From: Cellulomonas avistercoris
GTDB lineage: Bacteria > Actinomycetota > Actinomycetes > Actinomycetales > Cellulomonadaceae
Length of the DNA stretch: 58,626 nucleotides
NCBI RefSeq assembly: GCF_014836445.1
Contig: NZ_JACSQV010000021.1
Coordinates: forward strand, 1-58,626
Direction: 5' to 3'
Shown here: positions 9,801 through 15,842 of the stretch, one piece after another
How positions within the stretch are numbered: position 1 is the stretch's first letter
Layout: every line of letters starts with the position of its first letter
Translations under genes and position numbers: made by a program
Notes under the pieces: generated by a model
What the model saw: only the letters and a program-made list of their open reading frames with translations
The model's database searches: none
Told to the model about the DNA's origin: nothing

Positions 9801-9944
9801 CGCGGGCGACGCGATGCCGACGAGGGTGAGCGGCGCGGCGACGAGCGCGCCGGCCAGGAGGGCCGCGACGCGTGCGACGAAGCGTCCGCGTCGCCGGGTG
9901 CCGTCGTGGGTCGTGCGTTGCCGACGCGCGCGTGCCGCTGCCAT
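3897..9944 (-). CDS. giant sortase-anchored repeat adhesin (DUF3344-like head, 15 Ig/cadherin-like repeats)
   Basis: The ATG at 9944 is preferred over 9965 because GGAGGGC (9952-9958) lies eight bases before it; 2015 residues. A signal peptide ending ASPAAAA precedes a head of about 330 residues with VLWARLYWAG, as in DUF3344-type surface proteins, and then a DUF11-like domain (PHTVSFSVRVDDDIPHGAQI). About 15 tandem Ig/cadherin-like (Big_9-type) repeats follow, each carrying a D-x-D-x-N-G-D-like calcium motif. The C terminus is LAVTG (1979-1983), a hydrophobic helix, then RRRR: a class E sortase signal. It is predicted to be a cell-wall-anchored, Ca-stiffened adhesin stalk. No sortase gene is in the window. 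Confidence 0.9.
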   Translation of the reverse strand: MAAARARRQRTTHDGTRRRGRFVARVAALLAGALVAAPLTLVGIASPAAAAEYRSFAPVFTTNTNGDILMAANTLMTCNAALNATTGTCANSRAGTGSSLNNNDLSPMQFVDVDSSASTFNSSTADLTVPDGGSVLWARLYWAGRTGTGGANQSVALRDQAVLRVPGAVAYQPVTADRVDVATSDNSGTAYQAHRDVTAIVQAAGSGTYTVGNVQSSSGSNNQYAGWTLVVAVSDPAAPARNLTIFDGFGSVSSGDPLPTFTVSGFITPPNGDIRTSVGVVAYEGDRGYTGDQLQLNGTNLSDAGNPVGNSFNSSISRFGVDDRRRNPAFVNQLGFDADVFRVGRPVVNNGDTSATITLTTSSDQYFPGVVTFATDLYDPTLLGNKSVTDVNGGQLRPGDVLTYTVPVSNIGLDTAADSRFFDAIPTGTSYVPGSLAVDGVRVTDAQGDDAGYYAAAPSGHVVAYLGASASAGGGGDIPITPALAPAPHTVSFSVRVDDDIPHGAQIVNGAAMTYRGKTTYQSASSVSNVLTDVVTATPVPGANPPIATPHVLTFRPQPTERTLDIAVLDGDRDPDGDTFRVVAVTDAAGAALTVNPDGTVTYAPRDDFAGRDVFTYTIEDSTGLRSTASVQVVVLNDAPVADDDTATTTGGTPVTIDVLDGDTDANGDELSVRSVTPTSAQGGTVTIDPDGSVVYTPRPGFRGTDTFDYVVQDSRGGSDTATVTVTVANGLPVAQPDTYTVNAGGTVALALLVNDSDPDGDAISVAGRSTPSNGSVTVGADGIGTYTPNPGFVGTDTFTYFLRDDQSPAGVSSSVTVTIIVNGAPVATDDTANVPTGSSNVVVPVLDNDTDPENGALTVSVATGPVHGSAAVLPDGTIRYTPYTGWAGDDSFRYRITDAGGLSSTAWVTVTTANTPPVAADDVASVAKNGTLSGVPVLDNDTDVNVAAGVSGQSLRVTAASADNGATVTRNADGTLDVTPAAGFTGTVTVTYTVADGAGGTDVGTLTVEVANGAPSALPDGPVGTSTSTSVLVDVLANDTDPNGDTLTLVPGGLGTPVDGDGTPRGTVTIENGEVRYTPPTGWAGSVTFTYDVTDGDVTATGSATVVVANAVPVAGDFTETTPSGTPVVLDAVGNASDANIPGTDQELTVTGAVADQGAGVVVNTDGTLTLTPAPGFKGDVTVTYTVADGAGGTDTGTITVTVANAAPVADDDSVPTAYGTPVDVDLTALTSDANPDDTLVVSAGTPVDGDGTPRGTVTVTDGVATFTPQDGFSGTVTFPYVVGDGTDTATGTITVEVANAAPVAVADTASTTTSTAVTVDVLGNDTDPNIPVTDQRLQVTGASADNGAGVVVEADGRLTITPAGGFRGDVTVTYTIADGAGGTATGTLVVSVANAAPVAGDDGPVTTASSTSTLIDVLANDTDANPGDVLSVVPASLSVPRDADGVVRGSAAIEGGQVRFTPTPGFAGTVTFTYAVTDGTTADTATVTVVVANDAPVATDDTAGTDTDTAVTVDVLANDTDANIPGSTQELTVTAVTADNGATAVVDPDGRVTVTPAPGFKGDVTVTYTVSDGAGGEDTGTLVVSVANASPVVGDDGPMTTPTDTSVLVDVLDNDTDANGDPLSIVPGALTPPVDGDGTPQGTVTVEDGQVRYVPAPGFAGTVTFEYDVTDGTSTTTGTVTVTVANAEPVAVDDTATTATDAPVTVDVLGNDTDPNIPGTDQRLTVTGATADQGATVAIEPDGRLTVTPATGFKGDVTVTYTVTDGAGGSDEGMLVVTVANAAPVVPPLDTVGTPYGTPVVVDVLTPATDANGDPLEVDEVRVPVDADGTPRGTVTLVDGVVTYTPPAGWSGTVTFEYVVSDGTDTTTGTASVTVGNGAPVVTPDTADGTAGSPVTIDVLGNDSDPEGGPLTIVEVTQPESGTVEIVDGKLVYTPAPGFVGEVTFTYTAADATGARTTTTVTVRVAAAPPVAAGGALAVTGAQVAGLGAAALLLLVGGAVLVTVRRRRGSHVS

Positions 9945-10152
9945 CTCTGTCGCCCTCCGTCGCACCCGAGGACGGGCACGTGTTGGTCAGTTGTCCAGGT
10001 CAAAGTGCCGACCGTAGAGGGTTCGCCGAGAGCGCGTGCGCGTGGAGACGGCAATTACGGCGAACACGGCGGGTGAGATTCGGCAACGGCTCGGGGGCTG
10101 CAACGGGGAGGCCGGAGAGGCGTCACGAGTCTTCTTTGCCAGCACCGATGAG

Positions 10153-10177
10153 GTTGTTTCCTGTTACAGTAAACAAC
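10153..10177. promoter_or_regulatory. nested palindromic operator and leaderless promoter of the AbiE-like locus
   Basis: GTTGTTT (10153-10159) and AAACAAC (10171-10177) are a perfect inverted repeat that ends one base before the ATG at 10179. Inside it is CTGT-T-ACAG (10161-10169). TACAGT (10165-10170) fits an actinobacterial -10 box, putting the start site near the A of the ATG (leaderless). A protein bound here would block RNA polymerase, as expected for autoregulation by an antitoxin. The rest of the 9945-10178 gap shows no gene. Confidence 0.7.
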
Positions 10178-10178
10178 T

Positions 10179-11255
10179 ATGGAGTCGTCGCTGCGCGCCC
10201 GTGACGCGCTCCTCCGCGCCCTCCGGTCGTCCACCCCGGGACGGCTCGACGCGCACCCCACCCCCACCGGCGTCGACCTCAGACACCACGGGACGACCCA
10301 GCCGCTCCACCCCGTCTGGGCCGGTGAGGGCTTCCCGGCTGATGTCCGCCTGGCCCTGAGCGCCGTGGACGACACGCCCGCCGGCGCCACCCCCGTGATC
10401 GTCGCCCGCCGGCTCTCCCCCGGCAGCCGCGCCCTCCTGGCCGAGCGCGGCATCTCGTGGGCGGACGAGGCCGGAGGGCTGGACCTGTCGGCCGGCCCGA
10501 TCCTCATCCGGATCCCGACCCCGCCCGCCCCGCCCGAGGCCGCACCTGCCCGGTTCACCGCAGCCGCCGGCGCGGTCGCCGAGCACCTCCTCCAGCGGGC
10601 GGCGACGGGCGAGACGCTCGTCCCACCGGTGGCCGACCTGGCGGCAGCGGTCGGCGCGTCGCCCGGCGCCGCCTCGAGAGCCCTCACCTACTTCGACAGC
10701 CAGGGGTGGACGGCACCGACCGGGCCGCGACGCGGACCGACGTCCCGTCGTGACGTCGTCGAGCGCGGCGCGATGCTCGACGGGTGGGCAACCTGGTACG
10801 CGTCAGGGCAGGACGACGGCATCGCAGCCCACGCACTGATCCGCGACCCCGACACCTGGCTCGCCGACGTGCTCGCGCCGGCCTGGCCGCGCGGCGTCTG
10901 GGCCGTGACCGGTCTGGTCGCCCTGGAGCGTCGGGCCCCGTTCACCACGGCGACCAACCCCGTCGACCTGTACCTCGACGGCACGGCGTTCGACCACGAC
11001 CTCCATGACCTGCTGGCCGCAGCCGACCTCACGCCGACGGACGCCGGGGTTCGGGTCCGCGTCCTGCGGGCCGACCGGTACACCGTCGCCCTCTTGAGCG
11101 CGGACCGACCGCGCGCGGCACGACCGGACGCGGCACCCGACGACGACGTGCCGCTGGTGAGCGACGTCCGTCTCTACGGCGACCTGCTGCGCCGCGGCGG
11201 GGTGCGTGCCGACGAGTACGCGATGCATCTGCGCGAGCAGCGGATCGGCTTCTGA
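10179..11255 (+). CDS. AbiEi-like antitoxin/transcriptional regulator
   Basis: 358 residues. A winged-helix segment spans about 125-190 (AVAEHLLQRAATGETLVPPV, then DLAAAVGASPGAASRALTYF with its recognition helix). The C terminus ends VSDVRLYGDLLRRGG followed by HLREQRIGF, the pattern of AbiEi-family antitoxins ('plq.Y.DL...GGR..EaAehLre'). The 120-residue N-terminal region is unassigned. The stop shares one base with the next ATG (TGATG), so the two genes are coupled. The palindrome overlapping its promoter suggests it represses its own operon. Family assignment rests on motif pattern only; a plain winged-helix regulator is the alternative. Confidence 0.6.
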   Translation: MESSLRARDALLRALRSSTPGRLDAHPTPTGVDLRHHGTTQPLHPVWAGEGFPADVRLALSAVDDTPAGATPVIVARRLSPGSRALLAERGISWADEAGGLDLSAGPILIRIPTPPAPPEAAPARFTAAAGAVAEHLLQRAATGETLVPPVADLAAAVGASPGAASRALTYFDSQGWTAPTGPRRGPTSRRDVVERGAMLDGWATWYASGQDDGIAAHALIRDPDTWLADVLAPAWPRGVWAVTGLVALERRAPFTTATNPVDLYLDGTAFDHDLHDLLAAADLTPTDAGVRVRVLRADRYTVALLSADRPRAARPDAAPDDDVPLVSDVRLYGDLLRRGGVRADEYAMHLREQRIGF

Positions 11256-11896
11256 TGCGCACACGCCGCACCCGCGCCATCGCGGAGGCCGCCCTGGCCC
11301 GCCTGGTCGCGCAGCTCGACGGCCGGACCGACGGGCGGGCGTGGCAGTGGGTGATGACGCTCGAGGGCGCCCCCGTGCGGATCGACCTGCTCACCGACGT
11401 GCTCGACCACCGCGGGCAGCAGCTCGCCGTGCCGGGCTGCACCCGCATGACCGTCCAGAACGTGGCCGGTCCCGCGCCGGCGCTGCGGGATCCCGTGATC
11501 CGCCGGCTGCCCGTCCGGTCCGGTGACGACCTCACCGCCTGGGTCGACGTGCCGTTCGCCAACCTCGGCGGGTACCTGCTCGCCAAGGCCGCGGCCGTGC
11601 TCGGACGTCGCGCCGACCGCGACCCCTACGACCTGGCGTTCGTCGTCCAGCACAACACCGCAGGAGGCCCCCGCGCGGCCGGACGTGCCGCGCGCGCGGC
11701 GCTGCCACCCGGCCGGGAGCAGGAGTTCGAGGGTGTCCTACGGGCCGCGCTCGCCCAGCTCACCGACCCGGACGGGCGCGCCGCCCGTCTCTACGCCACG
11801 CAACGCGTCGCCGACGGCGATCCCCTGCCCGTCGACGTGCTGGCCGCCGACGCAGCAGCCGCGGCTCGTCAGTGCCTTGCCGAGCTCGACCGGTGA
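11255..11896 (+). CDS. AbiEii-like nucleotidyltransferase-fold protein, apparently lacking the catalytic N terminus
   Basis: 213 residues, coupled to the AbiEi-like gene. VRIDLLTDV near residue 40 followed by PFANLGGYLLAKAAAVLGRR-DRDPYDLAFVV resembles the later part of AbiEii-type proteins, where a Lys helix and DxYDLxxL follow the nucleotidyltransferase core. The N-terminal GG/GSxxx...DxD strand-helix motif expected of an active enzyme is not present, and the protein is shorter than usual AbiEii (about 250-300). It may be a degenerate toxin or a divergent family in which this half suffices. Pairing with the upstream regulator supports a toxin-antitoxin origin. Confidence 0.55.
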   Translation: MRTRRTRAIAEAALARLVAQLDGRTDGRAWQWVMTLEGAPVRIDLLTDVLDHRGQQLAVPGCTRMTVQNVAGPAPALRDPVIRRLPVRSGDDLTAWVDVPFANLGGYLLAKAAAVLGRRADRDPYDLAFVVQHNTAGGPRAAGRAARAALPPGREQEFEGVLRAALAQLTDPDGRAARLYATQRVADGDPLPVDVLAADAAAAARQCLAELDR

Positions 11897-11907
11897 CCGA
11901 CCCGACG

Positions 11908-11928
11908 CGATAGCAGTCGCGCTATCGT
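11908..11928 (+). promoter_or_regulatory. operator/promoter of the HTH-MNT/HEPN locus
   Basis: CGATAGC (11908-11914) and GCTATCG (11921-11927) form a perfect 7-bp inverted repeat with a 6-base spacer. The right arm contains the -10 box TATCGT (11923-11928), six bases before the ATG at 11935, so the message is probably leaderless. The encoded protein begins with an XRE HTH and is the obvious repressor for this site. Confidence 0.75.
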
Positions 11929-11934
11929 CGGACC

Positions 11935-12393
11935 ATGACTGATCATCCGGGCGCCGAGCTGCGCGCCCGTCGCCTGCGCCTCGGCCTCACGCAGCGTGAG
12001 CTCGCGGCGCGGTCCGGCGTTGCTCAGCCGGTGATCGCAGCGGTCGAGACCGGGCGACGCGGCATCGGGCCGGAGGGACGCGCACGCCTCGACGCCGCCC
12101 TCCGCGTCCGGCCCTCCGCGGTGCTCGACCGGCACCGCCTCGCGGTCCGCGATGCCGTCGCGCGGCATCACGGTCACGACGCGCTCGTCATCGGCTCGGT
12201 CGCCCGCGGTGAGGACACCCCGGACTCCGACATCGATCTGATGATCACGTTCGACGACGGCACCGACCTGGTCGACGTCCTGGACCTCACGGACGAGCTC
12301 GAGCAGCTCCTGGGCACCAAGGTGGACGTCGTGTCCGGTCGTGTCGCCGGCGCCGTGAGCGCGCACGCCCGGCGCGAGGCGATCCCCCTGTGA
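11935..12393 (+). CDS. HTH-XRE/MNT nucleotidyltransferase fusion antitoxin
   Basis: 152 residues. Residues 8-50 are an XRE helix-turn-helix (LTQRELAARSGVAQPVIAAVE). Residues 83-135 are a minimal nucleotidyltransferase: G87-S88, D99 and D101 (SDIDL), and a third acid at D131 (KVDVV). The catalytic set is complete. In MntA/HepT systems the MNT protein AMPylates the HEPN toxin to neutralise it; here the same chain also carries the DNA-binding domain. GTGA overlap with the toxin gene. Autorepression at the 11908-11928 palindrome is inferred. Confidence 0.85.
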   Translation: MTDHPGAELRARRLRLGLTQRELAARSGVAQPVIAAVETGRRGIGPEGRARLDAALRVRPSAVLDRHRLAVRDAVARHHGHDALVIGSVARGEDTPDSDIDLMITFDDGTDLVDVLDLTDELEQLLGTKVDVVSGRVAGAVSAHARREAIPL

Positions 12394-12731
12394 CAGCACC
12401 GGACAAGGTGGCGCGCCTCCTCGACGACCTCGTGGCCATCGCGGAGGACGCGGCGCACGTCGTCAGCCTCGGCCAGGCCGCCTACCTCGCGGACGACGCC
12501 CAGGGCCGGCTGCTGCGCAACGCCGGTGAGCGCATCGTCATCAAGGTGTCGACGGTCGTCGAGAAGCTGCCCGACGGCTTCAAGGCGGAGCACCCCGAGG
12601 TGGAGTGGGTCAAGATCCAGCGGATGCGCAACCTCATCGCGCACCACGACGACAAGGTGCAGGCCGACTTCGTGTGGGCGACGCTCGCGCACCGTATCCC
12701 CGGGCTGATCGCGGACGTCGTGGGCAGATGA
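12390..12731 (+). CDS. HEPN-domain toxin (HepT-like)
   Basis: 113 residues, all-helical, GTG start overlapping the MNT stop. R80-N-L-I-A-H85 is the R-x4-H RNase motif of HEPN toxins, preceded by VEWVKIQRM as in DUF86/HepT. Known HepT toxins continue H-x-Y, and that Tyr is the residue AMPylated by MntA. Here the sequence is H85-H86-D87, so the Tyr is replaced by Asp; the only Tyr is Y32. Predicted to be a ribonuclease held inactive by the upstream protein, but by a route that cannot use the usual tyrosine. It converges with the kinase gene 24 bases away. Confidence 0.82.
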   Translation: MTAPDKVARLLDDLVAIAEDAAHVVSLGQAAYLADDAQGRLLRNAGERIVIKVSTVVEKLPDGFKAEHPEVEWVKIQRMRNLIAHHDDKVQADFVWATLAHRIPGLIADVVGR

Positions 12732-12755
12732 GCTCGTAGTCCCCGCACCGACCCC

Positions 12756-14426
12756 TCAGTCCAGCGGCGCCGACCACCGCAGCAGCGCCCCGCGCCCCGA
12801 CGCGGGCCGCAGCAGCGCGAACGACCCGCCCGACTCCTCGGCGCGCTGCGCGAGGTTGCGGGTGCCCGACGATCGCGTGCGCGCCGGCGGCACGCCGACC
12901 CCGTCGTCCTCGACCTCGACGACGACCTGCCCGACGTCCCCGGTGGTCACGGTCAGCCGCACGGACACCGCGTGCGAGCGCGCGTGGCGCGCCACGTTCG
13001 ACAGCCCCTCCCGCACGACCGCGACGACGTTGTTGGCGCGGCCGGGTGCGACGACCTCGTCGATGCCGCCCGTGAGCACGCGGTCGCCGGCGAGGGGGTC
13101 CACGGCCACGCCGTCCACGTGGACGCTCAGGTGCGGGGCGAACCCGAGGGACGAGCGTGCGAGCTCGACCTCGGCGACGACGCGCTCGACGAGCGGGATG
13201 GTGGCGCCGGGGTCGTCGAGGGTCCGCACGATCACGCGGATCTGCCGGATGCCGGCGTCGACGTGCCCGACGACCTGCTCCAGCACCTGCGACGCCTCCG
13301 CCGACACGGGCCCGGTCGGGTCGGTCCGCAGCGCCTGGACCTGCATGCCGGCGGCGAAGAGCTGCTGGATGGCGAGGTCGTGCAGGTCGCGTGCGATGCG
13401 CGTGCGCTCGTCGCGCACGGCGGCGTGGCCGCGCAGCCGCTGGGCCTCACCGAGCACGAACGCGAGCGCGGCCTGCCGCGCGAACGACTGCGCGAGGGTG
13501 AGGTCCTCGTCGGTGAAGGGCGCGGCGCCCGTCCGGCGCAGCAGCACGAGCACCCCCATCCCCCGGCCCTGGGCGTGCAGGGGCGCGAGGAGCGACGGCC
13601 CGTACCCGACGAACGCCGGGGAGTCGCCGGCGTCGGCGACGAGGCACCCGGTGCCGTCGTCGAACGCCGCGCGCACGCGCTCCTCGGTGCTCATGTCCGC
13701 GCCCAGCAGCGACCTGCCGGCGGGGGTGACGATCTCGACGAGGAGCTCGTCCTCGTCGGCGCCCGGCAGGACGATCGCGGCGACGTCCGCCGCGCCGACC
13801 TGCACGGCGGCGGCCGCGACGCGCTCGAGGACGTCCTCGGCGTCGGCGCCCTCGAGCAGCATCGTGGCGATGTCCTGCCCGGCGGTCAGCCACTGCTGGC
13901 GGCGGACCTCCAGCGCGTACGACTGGGAGTTGAGGACGGCCACGGCGGCAGCGGCCGCCAGCGACAGCACCACCGCCTCGTCGTCCGGGCCGAACCCGCC
14001 GGGCTTCTCCGACAGGTACAGGGTGCCGAACCGCTCGCCGCGCACGCGCACGGCGGCACCGAGGAACGACCCCATCGGCGGGTGCCCGGCGGGCAGGCCG
14101 CGGAAGTCGGGGTGCTGGGTGAGGTCGTCGAGCCGCAGGACGCCCTCGTCGGGGATCGCGCCGAGCACCCCCCACGCGTGCGGCGGGTGGCCAAGAGCCG
14201 CGACGACGGAGTCGGTGAAGCCGCTCTGCACGAACTCGACCGACGCGCCGTCCTCGTCGACGATGTTGATCGCGCCGTACCGCGCGCCGGTCAGGCTGGT
14301 GCTCGCGGCCACGAACCGCTCCAGCAGGCTGCGGGTGTCGAGGTCGCCCGCCATGTCGAGGATCGCCGAGAGCAGCGCTGCCGCGACGTCGTGCTGCGGG
14401 GTGGGGCGGGCGACTGCCTCGGTCAA
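12756..14426 (-). CDS. DevS/DosS-like GAF-GAF sensor histidine kinase
   Basis: TTG start with GGAGG six bases upstream; 556 residues, no membrane helix. GAF 1 covers about 30-165 and includes LDDLTQHPDFRGLPAGHPPM and RFGTLYLSEK, very close to mycobacterial DevS/DosT. The HPPM region (115-118) is near where those proteins carry the proximal haem His; I cannot confirm the ligand. GAF 2 is at about 190-320. HisKA_3 follows with H349 (RIARDLHDLAIQQ), then an HATPase with NVARHARSH and DDGVGVP. Likely a cytoplasmic redox, oxygen or NO sensor. No response regulator is adjacent, so it is an orphan kinase. See the DosR-type box upstream. Confidence 0.9.
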   Translation of the reverse strand: MTEAVARPTPQHDVAAALLSAILDMAGDLDTRSLLERFVAASTSLTGARYGAINIVDEDGASVEFVQSGFTDSVVAALGHPPHAWGVLGAIPDEGVLRLDDLTQHPDFRGLPAGHPPMGSFLGAAVRVRGERFGTLYLSEKPGGFGPDDEAVVLSLAAAAAVAVLNSQSYALEVRRQQWLTAGQDIATMLLEGADAEDVLERVAAAAVQVGAADVAAIVLPGADEDELLVEIVTPAGRSLLGADMSTEERVRAAFDDGTGCLVADAGDSPAFVGYGPSLLAPLHAQGRGMGVLVLLRRTGAAPFTDEDLTLAQSFARQAALAFVLGEAQRLRGHAAVRDERTRIARDLHDLAIQQLFAAGMQVQALRTDPTGPVSAEASQVLEQVVGHVDAGIRQIRVIVRTLDDPGATIPLVERVVAEVELARSSLGFAPHLSVHVDGVAVDPLAGDRVLTGGIDEVVAPGRANNVVAVVREGLSNVARHARSHAVSVRLTVTTGDVGQVVVEVEDDGVGVPPARTRSSGTRNLAQRAEESGGSFALLRPASGRGALLRWSAPLD

Positions 14427-14455
14427 GGACTACCTCCTGGTGACTGACCAGCCCC

Positions 14456-14484
14456 ACGATAGGCAGTCACGGGACCAAGGTCCC
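14456..14484 (-). promoter_or_regulatory. DosR-type box and -10 of the DevS-like kinase gene
   Basis: GGGACC-AA-GGTCCC (14471-14484) has the exact 6+2+6 layout of the DosR/DevR box (GGGACT-WW-AGTCCC), differing only at the innermost pair. On the minus strand a -10 box, TATCGT, lies at 14456-14461, so the box covers the -35 region. This predicts that a DosR-like regulator, encoded elsewhere, activates the kinase gene. Confidence 0.7.
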
Positions 14485-14505
14485 AACGTGCAGGGCGGCG
14501 GCACG

Positions 14506-14976
14506 TCACCCGCACCGCTCGCACCCGGCGCACGGCACGTACGCGGGCCGTGCGGCGTCGTACCGCTGCCCGGCGGGCCGCCCCGGCAGCAGCCCGACGA
14601 CGACCAGGAGCAACCACCCGTAGGGCGCCAGGGCGATGACCTGCCACCACCCCGACAGGTTCAGGTCGTGGAGCCGGCGGGTGTTCAGCGCGACGGTCGG
14701 CACGGCGGTGACCAGCACCCACAGCACCAGCGCCGCCCCGACGGCGAGCACGGCCACCGCGGGTGCCGCGGCGCCGTCCAGCACCCGCAGGACCAGGACA
14801 GCGCCCCACACGACGACCACCTGCAGGAGCGCGGCGTTCCAGTACTCCGCGCGGCCGGCCCGCCCGGTGAGCACCGTCGACCGTCCGAAGTACCGGCGGA
14901 CCGACTCCCCGAACCCGGCTCCGGGCAGCGGGGTGTCGTCGAAGGGGCGGGCCTCGGGGTGGCGTGTGATCGTCAT
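14506..14976 (-). CDS. DUF805 family membrane protein
   Basis: 156 residues. A cytoplasmic N terminus has the DUF805 signature YFGRSTVLTGRAGRAEYW. Hydrophobic helices follow at about 46-62 and 71-92, then TRRLHDLNLSGWWQ and a last helix. The C terminus carries CAGCERCG, a Cys cluster not usual for DUF805 that could bind metal. Function of the family is unknown. It lies downstream of the EI24 gene on the same strand with a 10-base gap, so the two are probably co-transcribed. Confidence 0.88.
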   Translation of the reverse strand: MTITRHPEARPFDDTPLPGAGFGESVRRYFGRSTVLTGRAGRAEYWNAALLQVVVVWGAVLVLRVLDGAAAPAVAVLAVGAALVLWVLVTAVPTVALNTRRLHDLNLSGWWQVIALAPYGWLLLVVVGLLPGRPAGQRYDAARPAYVPCAGCERCG

Positions 14977-14986
14977 GCCCGGGACG

Positions 14987-15802
14987 CTAGAGGCGGTCGA
15001 TCACCCTTTGGTCCGCTTTCTCCCCATCTGTGGATAACCCTGTGGCCAACGGTGAGGGTCGGGCCCCTTCCCCGAGCACGGCGTGCGCCAGCAGCGTCGC
15101 CCCGGCGACCGCCGCGGGCATCGTCACCACGGCCCCGCCGGGCACCAGGAAGCACAGCTGCGTCGCCGCACCGAACCCGATCGCCCGGCGCCGGTGCGCC
15201 CGCAGCAGCCGGTTGCGCTCACGTCGCGGCACGCCGCGGGACACGAGCGCGCGCGACGTGAGCTCGTGCGCCAGCACCCAGCCGGTGAGCAGGAGCCCGC
15301 CGACCCACCCGAGCGCGGTCCCGACGACCGGCACGATCCCCACGGTCCCGGCGAGCACCGCGACGACGAGCCCGCGGCCCATGAGCGCGAGCCCGTCCTC
15401 GGCGCCGCGCCAGAACCCGGTGTCCCCGGTCGGCACCGCACCGGTCTCGGTGGCCTCGACGGCACGCCAGATCCGGTCGTAGAACGGCTCGCCGACAGTG
15501 AGGGTCAGCGCCGTGAACGTGACGACGACGAGCACGACCGCGGCCGCGAGCACCACGGCCTGCGCGGCGACCTCGGCGGTCCGCTCCCACGTGGGCGACC
15601 AGTCGTCGGCGAACGGCGTGAGCCACTCCGCGACCGTCCCCAGGTGCATCACCAGCAGGACGATCGCGGTGAGCATCAGGAGCCCGACCACCGCCGCCGG
15701 CACCAGGCCGAGCGCCATGACCCGCGGCTGCCGCCGCCAGTAGCCCCACCCGCGCAGCAGCAGCCGCGCACCGTCGAGCACCTCACCCATCGCCCACCTC
15801 AC
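14987..15802 (-). CDS. EI24/CysZ-like membrane protein
   Basis: GTG start at 15802 with GAGGTG upstream; an ATG four codons in (15790) is equally plausible. 271 residues. LLLRGWGYWRRQPRVMALGLVP begins the EI24 (PF07264) pattern and about four to five membrane helices follow; FWRGAEDGLALMGRGLV and VPVVGTALGWVGG are typical of the family. In bacteria, EI24 proteins include the sulfate transporter CysZ, but no sulfur gene is nearby, so the substrate is open. Confidence 0.85.
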   Translation of the reverse strand: MRWAMGEVLDGARLLLRGWGYWRRQPRVMALGLVPAAVVGLLMLTAIVLLVMHLGTVAEWLTPFADDWSPTWERTAEVAAQAVVLAAAVVLVVVTFTALTLTVGEPFYDRIWRAVEATETGAVPTGDTGFWRGAEDGLALMGRGLVVAVLAGTVGIVPVVGTALGWVGGLLLTGWVLAHELTSRALVSRGVPRRERNRLLRAHRRRAIGFGAATQLCFLVPGGAVVTMPAAVAGATLLAHAVLGEGARPSPLATGLSTDGEKADQRVIDRL

Positions 15803-15842
15803 GCATCGAGCACCTCACGCACCGGCTCGCAGCGTAGGGCCG

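Noticed and set aside
3852..10076. A single very long open frame on the plus strand, opposite the adhesin gene
   Set aside because: Its translation is Arg/Gly/Asp/Val-rich low-complexity sequence caused by the GC-rich repeats. The minus-strand frame has a signal peptide, repeats and a sortase signal.
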